Positions 34,762 to 43,280 of a DNA stretch of 64,000 bases are shown one piece after another. The stretch's first letter is position 1. Each line of letters starts with the position of its first letter. The translations under genes and the position numbers were made by a program. The DNA is taken from NCBI GenBank assembly GCA_014444615.1, contig PVXE01000006.1, positions 56,609-120,608 on the forward strand. Direction: 5' to 3'. The notes beneath the pieces are model-generated. The model saw nothing but the letters and a program-made list of their open reading frames with translations, made no database searches and was not told the origin of the DNA. The DNA comes from Tagaea sp. CACIAM 22H2 (GTDB lineage Bacteria; Pseudomonadota; Alphaproteobacteria; CACIAM-22H2).

Positions 34762-35868
34762 ATGATCTCGACCGATCGCCGCAATCTGTTGATGGGCACG
34801 GCCGCTTTAGCCGCCGGCGCGCTGGCGCCGCGCTTCGCCGCCGCGCAAAGCCCCGCCCCGCTCGCCCCGCGGCCGGGGGCTTGGCGCAACTTCGAAATAA
34901 CGACATCGCTGAAGATCGACGCCAAGAACGGCCAGGCCCAAGCCTGGATCCCGCTGCCGAGTTTCACGGCGCAGGATTGGTTCCGCCCCGAGGGCAGCTC
35001 TTGGACCGGCAACGCCAAGGCGATGACGGTCAAGAAGGACGCGAAATACGGCGCGGAATTCCTGCATGTCGAATGGGATCCGTCCGAACGCGCGCCGGTC
35101 GTGGAAGTCGTCAGCCGCTTCGCCACGCGCGATCGGGCGATCGACCTGACGAAGCCCGCGAATGTGCCGCAACTCACGGCCGAGGAGCGCGCGCTGAACC
35201 TGTCGGCGACCGAGTTGATCGCAACCGATGGCATCGTCAAGACGACCGCCGACCGCATCACGGCGGGCAAGACGACCAACATCGCCAAAGCCGAGGCGAT
35301 CTATCAATGGATCGTCGAGAACACGGCGCGCAATCCGGCGACGCGCGGCTGCGGCATCGGCAATGTCAAGAACATGCTGGAAATCGGCGACCTGACCGGC
35401 AAGTGCGCCGATTTGAACGCGCTATATGTCGGCCTCGCTCGCGCCGCGGGATTGCCCGCGCGCGACGTCTACGGACTGCGCGTGGCGCCGTCGGCCTTCG
35501 GCTATCGCAGCCTGGGCGCGGGTTCGGCCAACATCACCCGCGCCCAGCATTGCCGCGCGGAAGTGTGGCTGGACGGCTTCGGCTGGACGCCGGTCGATCC
35601 CGCCGACGTGCGCAAGGTGATCTTGGAGGAACCGCCGGGCAAGCTCGCCATCGACAACGCGGTCGTCGTGTCGGCGCGCAAGGCATTGTTCGGCGCATGG
35701 GAGATGAACTGGGCGGCCTACAACGTCGCGCATGACGTTGCGTTGCCGGGTTCCAAGGGGCCAAAGCTGGAGTTCCTGATGTATCCGCAGGCCGAGCTGG
35801 CGGGCGAACGTCTGGATTGCCTCGATCCCGACAGCTTCGCCTACACGATCAAGTCGAAATCGATCTGA
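34762..35868 (+). CDS. Transglutaminase-like domain protein, exported by Tat
   Basis: A 368-residue protein. The N-terminus STDRRNLLMGTAALAAGALAP is a Tat-type signal (twin Arg, hydrophobic core, AAAQ cleavage near residue 29). The transglutaminase core supplies a Cys-His-Asp triad: GKCADLNALYVGLARAAGLPAR, then RAQHCRAEVWLDGFGWTPVDPAD. The family acts as cysteine peptidase or amidase rather than true transglutaminase in most bacteria. The ATG at 34762 follows GGGAGA. It is monocistronic and converges on selD. Periplasmic location; substrate unknown. Confidence 0.85.
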   Translation: MISTDRRNLLMGTAALAAGALAPRFAAAQSPAPLAPRPGAWRNFEITTSLKIDAKNGQAQAWIPLPSFTAQDWFRPEGSSWTGNAKAMTVKKDAKYGAEFLHVEWDPSERAPVVEVVSRFATRDRAIDLTKPANVPQLTAEERALNLSATELIATDGIVKTTADRITAGKTTNIAKAEAIYQWIVENTARNPATRGCGIGNVKNMLEIGDLTGKCADLNALYVGLARAAGLPARDVYGLRVAPSAFGYRSLGAGSANITRAQHCRAEVWLDGFGWTPVDPADVRKVILEEPPGKLAIDNAVVVSARKALFGAWEMNWAAYNVAHDVALPGSKGPKLEFLMYPQAELAGERLDCLDPDSFAYTIKSKSI

Positions 35869-35886
35869 CGATCTTGCCGCGGCGAC

Positions 35887-38109
35887 CTAGCCGAGGTTGC
35901 CGCGGCAGAAGATCGCGACGTCGAGCGTGTCGCGCGGATAGACGCGGCCGATGATCGCGGATTGCGCGTAGCCGGCCGCCTGCAACGATGCGAGCGCTTG
36001 CTTCGCCGTCGCCTCAGGCACCGAGGCGAGCAACCCGCCCGAAGTCTGCGGGTCGAAAAGCAACGATTCCTCGACTGTATCGGGCAGTGCGCCGTTTTCC
36101 TCCCGGCGTAGCATTCCGCCTTGTACCGCGTTCTGCGCCGTCAGCGTCGAGCGATACCCCGCCTTGGCGAGATCCAACGCCCCCGGCAGCAACGGGATTG
36201 CGCCCAGATCGAGGCGCACTTCCAATCGGCCGGGGCGCAGCATCTCCATCAGATGCCCCGCGAGACCGAAGCCGGTCACGTCGGTCATGGCGTGCGCGAT
36301 GGGGGCAAGAACCGACAACGCATCGGCGTTGGACCGGCGCATCGTGTCGATCGCCGCCGCCGCGACCGATGCGCGGACGGCACCGCGCATATCGGCCGCC
36401 ATGATCAGCCCCACGCCGATCGGCTTGGTCAGGATAAGGACATCGCCCGCGATCAGGCCGGTCTTGGGTTTGAGCGCTTCGGGGGCGGCGCGCCCCACCA
36501 CCGACAAGCCGAAGGCAAGCCCCTCGCCTTCGCCCGAATGGCCCCCGACCAGCGCGATGCGTTGCGCGTCGAGTGTCCGGCGCGCGCCCGCCAGCAAGGC
36601 GACCAGATCGGATTCCACGGCACGGGGCTGCGCGCGCGGCACGGTCGCCAGCGCCAAAGCGCGCGTGGGGTCGCCGCCCATCGCCAGCACGTCGTTGATT
36701 GCGTGCAAGGCCGCGATCTCGCCGAACACATACGGATCGGCGATCATCGCCGAAATCTGATCGATTGTTTCGATTTGCGCCACACCGGGTGCAACTTCCG
36801 TCGCCGCCGCATCGTCGCCCAGGCCGAGTAGAATTTTGTCGCGCGGTGCCGGCGCCGCCGGCAAACGAGACAAGGCGCGCGCCAGCGGATCGGGTCCGAT
36901 TTTTGCGGCGCAGCCTGCGCACCGCATGGCGCCGCCCGATGCGATTTCGTCCGCCGTCGCGGGCCGCGCCATCTCGCGCCCGAACTCGGCGAACATCGCC
37001 ATGAAACGCCGGTCAATCGAATCCTTCCAGCGCCAGAGCCGCGCCCCCGCCCCGGCGAAATAGCGCCCGCGCCCCGCGATCGCCTTGCCGTCGCCGGTAT
37101 TGAGCAAAACCAGGAAATCCCTCTGCGCCTTGTGCGATTCGAGCGCGCCGCCAGTCGCGCGCGCGCGAAGATTCCGCGCGAGGATCGGGCCTTGGCGCAC
37201 GGCGAACACACCCGCCTTCTCGCGCGGGTCGTCTTCCCTCGTCGCGCAATCGCCGACGGCGAACACGTCGTCGCGGCCGTCGACCTGCAAGGTGGGCCCG
37301 ATGGCGAGCGACCCATCCGGCGCCAGTTTGAGCCCTGTCTTGGCGAGCCAGGACGGCGCGCGCGCCGCCGTCGAGACGAGCACGAGATCGGCGTCGTGGA
37401 AGCGCCCGTCTTCGGCGCGAACGCCTTGCGCCGTCAACTCGGCGGCGCGAAAGCCGCTGAGAAAATCGATCCCGTAGCGGCGCAGCGCCAAGCGTGCCAG
37501 CAGACGTACGCCCATATTGAGCGTAGGCATCAGTTTAGCACCGCTCAGCAGCGCGACTTGGGCGTCGGCGATCCCCTCGCGCGCGAGCCGCGCTTTCAAG
37601 GCGCAGGCAAGCTCGAACCCCGCCGCCCCGCCGCCGACGATGGCGAAGCGCTTGGGGCGCGGAGTGGCGCGCAAAGCCGCCTCGAATTTCTCCAGAAAAG
37701 TCGAGATCGGCTTGACCAGCAGCGCGTGCGCGGCGGCGCCCTGGATGCTCGATACGTCCGGCGTAATGCCGATATCGATCGACAGCGTGTCGAAACTCAA
37801 CGCCGGGCGATCCGCGAAGGCGACGCGCTTCTCGGCCAGATCGATCCCTGTCGCGGGCGCATGGATCAATCGCGTGCCCGTGGCGCGCGCCAGACGCCAC
37901 AGGTCGATATGCGTCTCGTCATGCGAATATGTGCCCGCGATATGGCCCGGCAGCATGCCCGAATAGGGTGTCAGCAATCGATCGGTGACGAGCGTAAGCC
38001 GCGCGCCGGCCGGCCGATCCATACCGAAGGCGGTCATCACCTGAACATGCGCGTGACCGCCGCCGACCAAGACGATGTCGTGCCGGATGATGTCGGCCGC
38101 CGGCATCAT
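35887..38109 (-). CDS. selD: Selenide, water dikinase fused to an N-terminal NADH-dehydrogenase-like flavoprotein
   Basis: A 740-residue fusion. Residues 1-385 are a pyridine-nucleotide-disulfide oxidoreductase of the Ndh-2 type: IVLVGGGHAHVQV, FAIVGGGAAGFELA, DDVFAVGDCA. Residues 395-740 are SelD. The catalytic pair is Cys400 and Lys403 in RCAGCAAKIG (Cys, not selenocysteine), then LGLGDDAA, ALHAINDVLAMGGDPTRALA and GGHSGEGEG. SelD makes selenophosphate from selenide and ATP. The flavoprotein may supply selenide or sense redox state (inference). The ATGA overlap with the GcvH-like gene fixes the start. It is the last gene of the selenium cluster. Confidence 0.95.
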   Translation of the reverse strand: MMPAADIIRHDIVLVGGGHAHVQVMTAFGMDRPAGARLTLVTDRLLTPYSGMLPGHIAGTYSHDETHIDLWRLARATGTRLIHAPATGIDLAEKRVAFADRPALSFDTLSIDIGITPDVSSIQGAAAHALLVKPISTFLEKFEAALRATPRPKRFAIVGGGAAGFELACALKARLAREGIADAQVALLSGAKLMPTLNMGVRLLARLALRRYGIDFLSGFRAAELTAQGVRAEDGRFHDADLVLVSTAARAPSWLAKTGLKLAPDGSLAIGPTLQVDGRDDVFAVGDCATREDDPREKAGVFAVRQGPILARNLRARATGGALESHKAQRDFLVLLNTGDGKAIAGRGRYFAGAGARLWRWKDSIDRRFMAMFAEFGREMARPATADEIASGGAMRCAGCAAKIGPDPLARALSRLPAAPAPRDKILLGLGDDAAATEVAPGVAQIETIDQISAMIADPYVFGEIAALHAINDVLAMGGDPTRALALATVPRAQPRAVESDLVALLAGARRTLDAQRIALVGGHSGEGEGLAFGLSVVGRAAPEALKPKTGLIAGDVLILTKPIGVGLIMAADMRGAVRASVAAAAIDTMRRSNADALSVLAPIAHAMTDVTGFGLAGHLMEMLRPGRLEVRLDLGAIPLLPGALDLAKAGYRSTLTAQNAVQGGMLRREENGALPDTVEESLLFDPQTSGGLLASVPEATAKQALASLQAAGYAQSAIIGRVYPRDTLDVAIFCRGNLG

Positions 38110-38549
38110 CCTTCGGTCCGATCCTTGTAGCTTTCGGCGTCGATCCAATCCTTGAAAGCCGTCTGTACCGCCTTGCCGGTGACGAGACCGTCCGCCCAAT
38201 TCGGGATCGACGGGCGGACGATCAGCATCCAGCCTTTACCGAACGCGTCGAGGTTCAGGAATTTCGGCCGATTGTCGAGCTCAGGATTGGCGGCGACGAC
38301 GATACCGGGGAACGCGGCCCGCGCCGCCCCCACCCATTTGCCGCATTCGATCGTGGCGAAGGAGCGGTTCTTCTCGAAATCCCGGCCCACGCGCTTGGGC
38401 GTGAAGACCAGCACGTCGCCCGCCAGCGAGATCGAAATCGGCGTGAAGCCGGCGCGCAGCGTGCCGTCGCCCAAATCTTCGTACCAGATCTGGTTATCGA
38501 CGTCGTAATGGAGATGTTCGGGATACTCGATGCCGTCGATCGTCGCCAT
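38106..38549 (-). CDS. GcvH-like lipoyl carrier protein
   Basis: A 147-residue protein with the lipoyl-domain architecture of the glycine cleavage H protein: LRAGFTPISISLAGDVLVF, TIECGKWVGAARAAFPGIVVAANPEL, FGKGWMLIVRPS. The Lys in ECGKWVGA lies at the position of the lipoylated Lys of ESVKAVS in GcvH. No gcvT or gcvP is near, and the sequence departs from GcvH, which resembles the situation of LbpA proteins of the sHdr sulfur-oxidation pathway. A lipoate ligase-like and a DsrE-like gene directly precede it. It overlaps selD by four bases. Confidence 0.75.
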   Translation of the reverse strand: MATIDGIEYPEHLHYDVDNQIWYEDLGDGTLRAGFTPISISLAGDVLVFTPKRVGRDFEKNRSFATIECGKWVGAARAAFPGIVVAANPELDNRPKFLNLDAFGKGWMLIVRPSIPNWADGLVTGKAVQTAFKDWIDAESYKDRTEG

Positions 38550-38558
38550 GGCGCGATC

Positions 38559-38933
38559 CTAATACGTCAATACGCGCCCGTCGCCCTCCATGATCTGCTC
38601 GATCATGGCGGCCGCCCCCATCAAGCCCGCGCATTCGGGGATCAGATCGTCCTTGGTAACGCCGAACAGCTCCAGATTGGCCGGGCACGCCCAGAATTTC
38701 ACGCCGTGCCCATGCGCCTCGCGGATCCAATCGAGCACGGTGCGCGGACTGTCGGGGCGCGTACGGAGATGCTCGGCGACCCCCTTCAGCAGCAGCTTGC
38801 CGGCCGTCGCCGTGCAGACGATGTCGACCGGATAGTCCATCGCGGCGGCAACCGACGCATGATAGAACGGCGCGCCCAATTCTTCCGGGTTGCGCGGATC
38901 GGTGTTCATCAACACGATCAAAAGGCGGCGCAT
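38559..38933 (-). CDS. DsrE-like protein (DsrE/DsrF/DsrE2 fold) with a conserved-position Cys
   Basis: A 124-residue protein with the DsrE fold: RRLLIVLMNTDPRNPEE, then a conserved Cys in GVKFWACPANLELFGVTKDDLIP, the place of the sulfur-carrying Cys in DsrE2/DsrE3 and peroxiredoxin-like relatives, and a second Cys in PECAGLMGAA. The start at 38933 overlaps the lipoate ligase gene by 16 bases and has GGAGG upstream. DsrE proteins transfer persulfide sulfur; here a sulfur or selenium relay is possible (inference). Confidence 0.72.
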   Translation of the reverse strand: MRRLLIVLMNTDPRNPEELGAPFYHASVAAAMDYPVDIVCTATAGKLLLKGVAEHLRTRPDSPRTVLDWIREAHGHGVKFWACPANLELFGVTKDDLIPECAGLMGAAAMIEQIMEGDGRVLTY

Positions 38934-39625
38934 GACGCCTCCGTCCCGAACACGAACGCATCCGTGCCGATCTCGCCGCGATACGCGGTTTCGATCGCCG
39001 CGTTCTCCGCATCGGTCAGATCGCCGGGCACCGCCGTCCGATCCAAGCCCGCGCAAAGCGCGTCAGCGACCGCTTCCATGATCGCGTCCATCGGCGGCAG
39101 CGGCGTCAGAAACTCCGACAGCGATGCCACGCGCATCGAGCCGGGCATCACCAGACTTTTGGCGAAGGCCTCGCGATCCAACGTCGCGACCAGCGTGCCC
39201 TGAAGCATCAAGCGCGAACCCAAAACGAGACCGCTGGAGCCCGAAATCTTCTCGCCGGCCACGCGCACGTCATGCGGCGGAACGTAATCGGCGGCGCCCC
39301 CCAGCCGGAGCGCAGCGGCGGCGATCGCTTTGCCGACGGTCGCAGCCAAAGCAGTCGGATCGCGCCCGTCGATGCACAGATCCCAGGCAAGGATACCGGG
39401 GTCCATATAGACCGCCCCGCCGCCGGTCACGCGGCGCGCGATCTCCCATGGGCCTTTGCGCGCGGCATCGGCGAGTTTCTGGCCGTTGCCGAGCAACACG
39501 CATGGCACGTAGCGGTGGAAGCGCAGCAAACCTTCGCCGCCGCTCTCGGCAAGCGCGGCGCTCGCCGCGACGTTCCAGCGCGATGCGCGTACGCCGGTAT
39601 CGACGATGCGCAACGCGCGCCGCAT
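38918..39625 (-). CDS. Lipoate-protein ligase A-like protein
   Basis: A 235-residue ligase/transferase catalytic domain without the usual C-terminal accessory domain. The motifs are RFHRYVPCVLLGNGQ, RRVTGGGAVYMDPG (the RRxSGGGAVYHD motif), and PPHDVRVAGEKISGSSGLVLG with the invariant Lys. It attaches lipoate, or an octanoyl group, to a Lys of a carrier domain. The GcvH-like protein two genes further on is the obvious client. The start overlaps the stop of the preceding unknown gene (TGATG). Confidence 0.78.
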   Translation of the reverse strand: MRRALRIVDTGVRASRWNVAASAALAESGGEGLLRFHRYVPCVLLGNGQKLADAARKGPWEIARRVTGGGAVYMDPGILAWDLCIDGRDPTALAATVGKAIAAAALRLGGAADYVPPHDVRVAGEKISGSSGLVLGSRLMLQGTLVATLDREAFAKSLVMPGSMRVASLSEFLTPLPPMDAIMEAVADALCAGLDRTAVPGDLTDAENAAIETAYRGEIGTDAFVFGTEASCAAF

Positions 39626-40017
39626 CAGGCTTCCTCGATTTTGAGGCGCCGTCCCCATTTGTCGAAGAAATTGCCGTCGTTGAGCACGAGGCGATCTTCG
39701 TCGATCCGCATCTCCAACGCACGCAGTTGCAAACGCGCGGTCGGATTGTCGAGCGGGCCGCCGCCATCGCGCGCGGTGACCGGGAAGAACGAAGCACCGG
39801 TCCATTCAGCGCCCGAGCCGGCGAACATCACGACGATATCGCTCCACTCGATCTCGTCGCCGATGACATTGAAATAGGTCGAACACAGCGGCGTCACCGC
39901 CTTGGCGTCGATATCGACCAGCACGATCAAGGCGGTGAATTCGCCCGTCTCGGCGAATTCCTGCTTGATCCAGGTTTCGAAATCGTTGGCCTTGGACTTC
40001 GCCCTAGTAGTCGACAC
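39625..40017 (-). CDS. Hypothetical protein in the selenium cluster
   Basis: A 130-residue protein of no recognised family. It starts from a GTG at 40017 (VSTTRAKSKANDFETW), which overlaps the end of the preceding gene by 14 bases. Visible segments: WIKQEFAETGEFTALIVLVDIDAKAVTPLCSTYF, then NVIGDEIEWSDIVVMFAGSG and LRALEMRIDEDRLVLNDGNFFDKWGRRLKIEEA. It looks like a compact alpha/beta protein with one Cys (Cys45 region) and no signal peptide. Tight coupling with both neighbours means that it belongs to the same operon. Confidence 0.75.
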   Translation of the reverse strand: MSTTRAKSKANDFETWIKQEFAETGEFTALIVLVDIDAKAVTPLCSTYFNVIGDEIEWSDIVVMFAGSGAEWTGASFFPVTARDGGGPLDNPTARLQLRALEMRIDEDRLVLNDGNFFDKWGRRLKIEEA

Positions 40018-40432
40018 GCGGTGTCTCCGGCATGTTGTTCGCGAATAATTCCCAGAACGACGAGCCAAAGCGCGTTTCGTACCACGCCTCGAACTTCGCG
40101 AGCTCGGTCGCGGTTGCGGCGTCGTCGCCAACCCGCAAGGCTTGCGCAACCGGCACAAACGCGTCGAGCGCTTCCTTGCGCCCGCCGGTCGCGTTCGGCG
40201 CCCAGTCCAAGCGATCGGCGAGCGAAAGGCGGGCACTCTCCCCCGCTTGATCGTCGCGCTCCACGGCGCCCACCACCTCGGCGATGCGGGTCATCAGATT
40301 GAGGCGCCGGAACGCGTGGCTGCGCGCGGTTTCGAGAGCGGCGATCTTCGCCGCGGCCTCGCGCCGATACGCATCTTCGTCCTTCGCCGCCGCCTCGGTC
40401 GCTTGGCGCAGCGATGCGAGATATGCGCTCAT
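40004..40432 (-). CDS. Hypothetical helical protein directly downstream of selC
   Basis: A 142-residue protein of no recognised family, rich in Ala, Glu and Arg and predicted helical, possibly coiled coil over residues 1-60 (RQATEAAAKDEDAYRREAAAKIAALETARSHAF). The C-terminal half is more globular (FEAWYETRFGSSFWELFANNMPE). The ATG at 40432 overlaps the stop of the selB reading frame (ATGA) and has GAGG six bases upstream. It is the first protein gene after tRNA-Sec. Confidence 0.75.
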   Translation of the reverse strand: MSAYLASLRQATEAAAKDEDAYRREAAAKIAALETARSHAFRRLNLMTRIAEVVGAVERDDQAGESARLSLADRLDWAPNATGGRKEALDAFVPVAQALRVGDDAATATELAKFEAWYETRFGSSFWELFANNMPETPRVDY

Positions 40433-42522
40433 CGTGCGCCTCGGGATGTTGGCGCCCCGGAAATTGGCGGAAGAGAATGGGAGTCGAACCCACCTAGGAC
40501 CGGCTCGCGGCCCCACCCGGGTTTGAAGCCCGGACGCCCCACCGGGGACGAGTCTCTTCCGATCTTAAGCACGTTCGATTTGCCTTCTTCTTGCCCCAGC
40601 TTACGGAACAGATCAAGCCGGTGCGGGTTGGGCCGGCGCAAATCGCCCTTGCGCAGGGTGACGCCGTGCCGGTCGAAGAACTCGAGAATCTGGATCGCGA
40701 CTTTGCGGCCGTTGTCGAGCCGGTCCCGCAGTTGCGCCGCGGTGAAATTCGCATCCTTGGCCTTGGCGGAGATATCGACGCAGATATCGACCATTTCCGA
40801 CACGGTCTCGCGCGGGAAAAAATGGTCGTGCGCGACCTCGTCGACCTTGCCCATGCGGCCGAGCAACTTTAGCAATCGGCGTATTTCGGTTTCCTGAACG
40901 ATCAACAATCCGGCGATATCGCGCACGCGCGGCGGCCGGAAACGCTCGGCGCCTGAAAGCAACGGCGAGATCAAAGCCCAAAGCTTCTCGTCGCTCGCGG
41001 TCAGCTTGCCCTCGTGCGTCGCCAAGCGCACCCAAGCGCCGTCGAGCGAGATCTCGCCCGCCTTGGCCATCGCCCGAAGCGCGTTCAGGAAGAACGGTGC
41101 GGCAAGTTTGATGTCCATCTGCATGCGCAGACGCTCGAGCCCGATGCCCGGCAAATCGGGATTGTCCTTGTGATAGGTCTCGAGCGCGCGCCGGATATCT
41201 TCGCGCAGCTTGGTCCAATTCGGCGCCGAGATCGCGATTTCGCCGCCCGACGCGGCGAAACGCACGACGCCCAACGAACGGGCGATTGCGTCGGCATGAT
41301 CGGCGGCGAGAACGCGGTCGCGCGCGAAGGCGCCGAAATCGACGTTATAGGGCGGCAATTCCAGCAACGCGGCCAGCGCCTGGGCGGGATCGGCGAGCGA
41401 CAGCGCCTCGAGCTGGGCGCGCCGTTCGGGCGTACGGCGTTTGCGCGCGGGCGCACGCAGATCGAGGAAGCGACCGCCGCCGATCGTGCGTTGCGCCGAG
41501 ATGTCGCGGATGACGAAGCGATCGCCCACGGCGGCTGCGATCTTCGCTTCAAGCACGATCTGCACGGGCGCCGTCTTGCCCGGCGTCACGTCCGCATCGT
41601 CGAGCAGCACGATACGCGCAGGCACCGAAACCGAGGCGTGATGCAGGCGCACCGGCATCCACTGGCCGACCGGCTTGGGTTCGCCGCGCATCACGGTCAA
41701 TTCGGCGTCGATCCGATCGGTCGGCGCGTGCAACGCGCCGTCGAGCACCACATCGCCGCGCGAAATCGCATCTTTTGAAATATCGGCACCGGTAAGACCC
41801 AAGGCGCAACGATCGCCCGCGCGGCCTTCCTCGGCCGCGCGGTTCTGGGCATGGATCGAGCGCACGCGCGCGGTCAGCCCCGAAGGGCTGACGACGACGG
41901 CATCGCCGACCTTCACGCGGCCCGACAATACGGTGCCGGTGACGACCGTACCCGCCCCCGCCAGCGCGAAGCAGCGATCGACGGCCAAGCGGAAGCGTCC
42001 GTCATCGGGCCGGCGCGGGATCGCGGTCGAGACCTCGAACAACGCCGCCTTCAACTCGGCGATCCCCTGCCCCGTGATCGACGACACCGGATGGACCGGC
42101 GCGCCCGCAAGCCGCGTATCGGCCAGTGCGTTTTCGATCTCGCGCGTCACCTCGCCAACGCGATCTTCGGCGACGGCGTCGATCTTGGTCAGCGCGACCA
42201 GACCGCGCTTGATGCCGAGCAACTCGACGATGGCGAGATGTTCGCGCGTTTGCGGCATGATGCCGTCATCGGCCGCCACGACCAGCACGACGAAATCGAT
42301 GCCGCTCGCCCCGGCCAGCATCGTGTGGACGAGTTTCTCGTGACCCGGCACATCGACGAAGCCGACGATCTGCCCGTCGGGTGCGGGCAGATAGGCGAAA
42401 CCGAGTTCGATCGAAATGCCGCGTGTCTTTTCTTCCTTGAGGCGGTCGGTATCGACGCCGGTGAGCGTGCGCACCAGCGAAGTCTTGCCGTGGTCGATAT
42501 GGCCCGCGGTACCGACGATCAT
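40429..42522 (-). CDS. selB: Selenocysteine-specific elongation factor SelB (frame continues through selC)
   Basis: Up to codon 654 this is a full SelB: GTPase domain with [60 protein letters not shown] and a TKID guanine motif, then EF-Tu-like domains and the C-terminal winged helices that bind SECIS RNA (ending [24 protein letters not shown]). SelB brings Sec-tRNA to the ribosome at UGA. Oddly there is no stop before tRNA-Sec at codon 655; the frame continues for 43 codons through selC to a TGA at 40431-40429, which overlaps the next start (ATGA). The tail is not homologous to SelB. Start overlaps the Sel1-repeat gene. Confidence 0.95.
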   Translation of the reverse strand: MIVGTAGHIDHGKTSLVRTLTGVDTDRLKEEKTRGISIELGFAYLPAPDGQIVGFVDVPGHEKLVHTMLAGASGIDFVVLVVAADDGIMPQTREHLAIVELLGIKRGLVALTKIDAVAEDRVGEVTREIENALADTRLAGAPVHPVSSITGQGIAELKAALFEVSTAIPRRPDDGRFRLAVDRCFALAGAGTVVTGTVLSGRVKVGDAVVVSPSGLTARVRSIHAQNRAAEEGRAGDRCALGLTGADISKDAISRGDVVLDGALHAPTDRIDAELTVMRGEPKPVGQWMPVRLHHASVSVPARIVLLDDADVTPGKTAPVQIVLEAKIAAAVGDRFVIRDISAQRTIGGGRFLDLRAPARKRRTPERRAQLEALSLADPAQALAALLELPPYNVDFGAFARDRVLAADHADAIARSLGVVRFAASGGEIAISAPNWTKLREDIRRALETYHKDNPDLPGIGLERLRMQMDIKLAAPFFLNALRAMAKAGEISLDGAWVRLATHEGKLTASDEKLWALISPLLSGAERFRPPRVRDIAGLLIVQETEIRRLLKLLGRMGKVDEVAHDHFFPRETVSEMVDICVDISAKAKDANFTAAQLRDRLDNGRKVAIQILEFFDRHGVTLRKGDLRRPNPHRLDLFRKLGQEEGKSNVLKIGRDSSPVGRPGFKPGWGREPVLGGFDSHSLPPISGAPTSRGAR
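40464..40560 (-). tRNA. selC: tRNA-Sec (anticodon UCA)
   Basis: A 97-base tRNA with encoded GCCA end. The acceptor arms GGAAGAG/CTCTTCC, the anticodon stem CCGGG/CCCGG with loop CTTCAAA (anticodon UCA), the long variable arm and the TTCGACTCC T-loop match bacterial tRNA-Sec, closely following the E. coli pattern. The encoded anticodon is at 40526-40524. It lies inside the 3' part of the selB reading frame, so the tRNA must be cut from the selB transcript by RNase P and 3' nucleases, unless it has its own promoter. Confidence 0.97.
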
Positions 42523-43280
42523 GGCGCCACCGGTGGCAAAGATTCATGGGCGCGCCGTTGCGCCTCGGTCATGCCCGCTTCGTCCAACGCCGCCTGCGCG
42601 GTCGGCAGGAAAGGCTCGGCGAGCTTGCTGCCGTTCGCAGCCCCGCGCAGCAACCACGCCATCGCTTGGATCGGGTCGCGCTTGACGCCAGCCCCCAGAT
42701 GCAACGCGGCGCCGTACATCGCCTGCCCGTCGGCGTCGCCGCGCGACGCGGCCTCGCGCCACCAATGGGCGGCGACGGCCGGGTTGCGGTCCACGCCCAG
42801 CGCGTTGTGATGGATCATGCCGATGCGCGTCATCGCCGAGGCGACACCCTGCTCCGCCGCCTTCTTTGCCCAGCGCAAGGCCTCGGCCGGATCGGTCGGC
42901 AAATCCTCGCCCTCGAGCAGCAGCCAGGACAGCATGTCCTGGGCAAGCGCGTCGCCCGCCTCGGCCGATTTACGATAGAGATCGGCGGCTTGCGCCACAT
43001 CGATAGGCACAAGCTCGCCGCGGAACAACAGCGTGGCAAGATTGCGCTGGCCGATCGGATCGCCCGACGCCGCCGAGAGTTCCAGCCATTTGCGCGCGAG
43101 TTCGCCGTCGCGTTCCACGCCCATGCCTTCGGCGAAACAAGCGCCGATATTGTTCTGGGCACGCGCGATGCCGGCATGCGCGAGCGGCCCCCAAATCGCG
43201 AGCGCGGTCTGGTAATCCTCGCGATCGGCGGCGTCGCGCGCGCGCGCCATCTCCGCCTGAATGTCGAGTGCCGCGCTCAT
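42519..43280 (-). CDS. Sel1-like/tetratricopeptide repeat protein between selA and selB
   Basis: A 253-residue protein made of Sel1-like repeats, for example [114 protein letters not shown]. Such repeats form superhelical protein-binding scaffolds. It overlaps the selA stop and the selB start, four bases each, so translation is coupled. A role as adapter for SelA/SelB or formate dehydrogenase is only inferred from position. No signal peptide. Confidence 0.85.
   Translation of the reverse strand: MSAALDIQAEMARARDAADREDYQTALAIWGPLAHAGIARAQNNIGACFAEGMGVERDGELARKWLELSAASGDPIGQRNLATLLFRGELVPIDVAQAADLYRKSAEAGDALAQDMLSWLLLEGEDLPTDPAEALRWAKKAAEQGVASAMTRIGMIHHNALGVDRNPAVAAHWWREAASRGDADGQAMYGAALHLGAGVKRDPIQAMAWLLRGAANGSKLAEPFLPTAQAALDEAGMTEAQRRAHESLPPVAP

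Noticed and set aside
38106..38549. Glycine cleavage H protein
   Set aside because: Only the lipoyl fold is shared; no gcvT or gcvP nearby, and the Lys context ECGKWVG differs from ESVKAVS.
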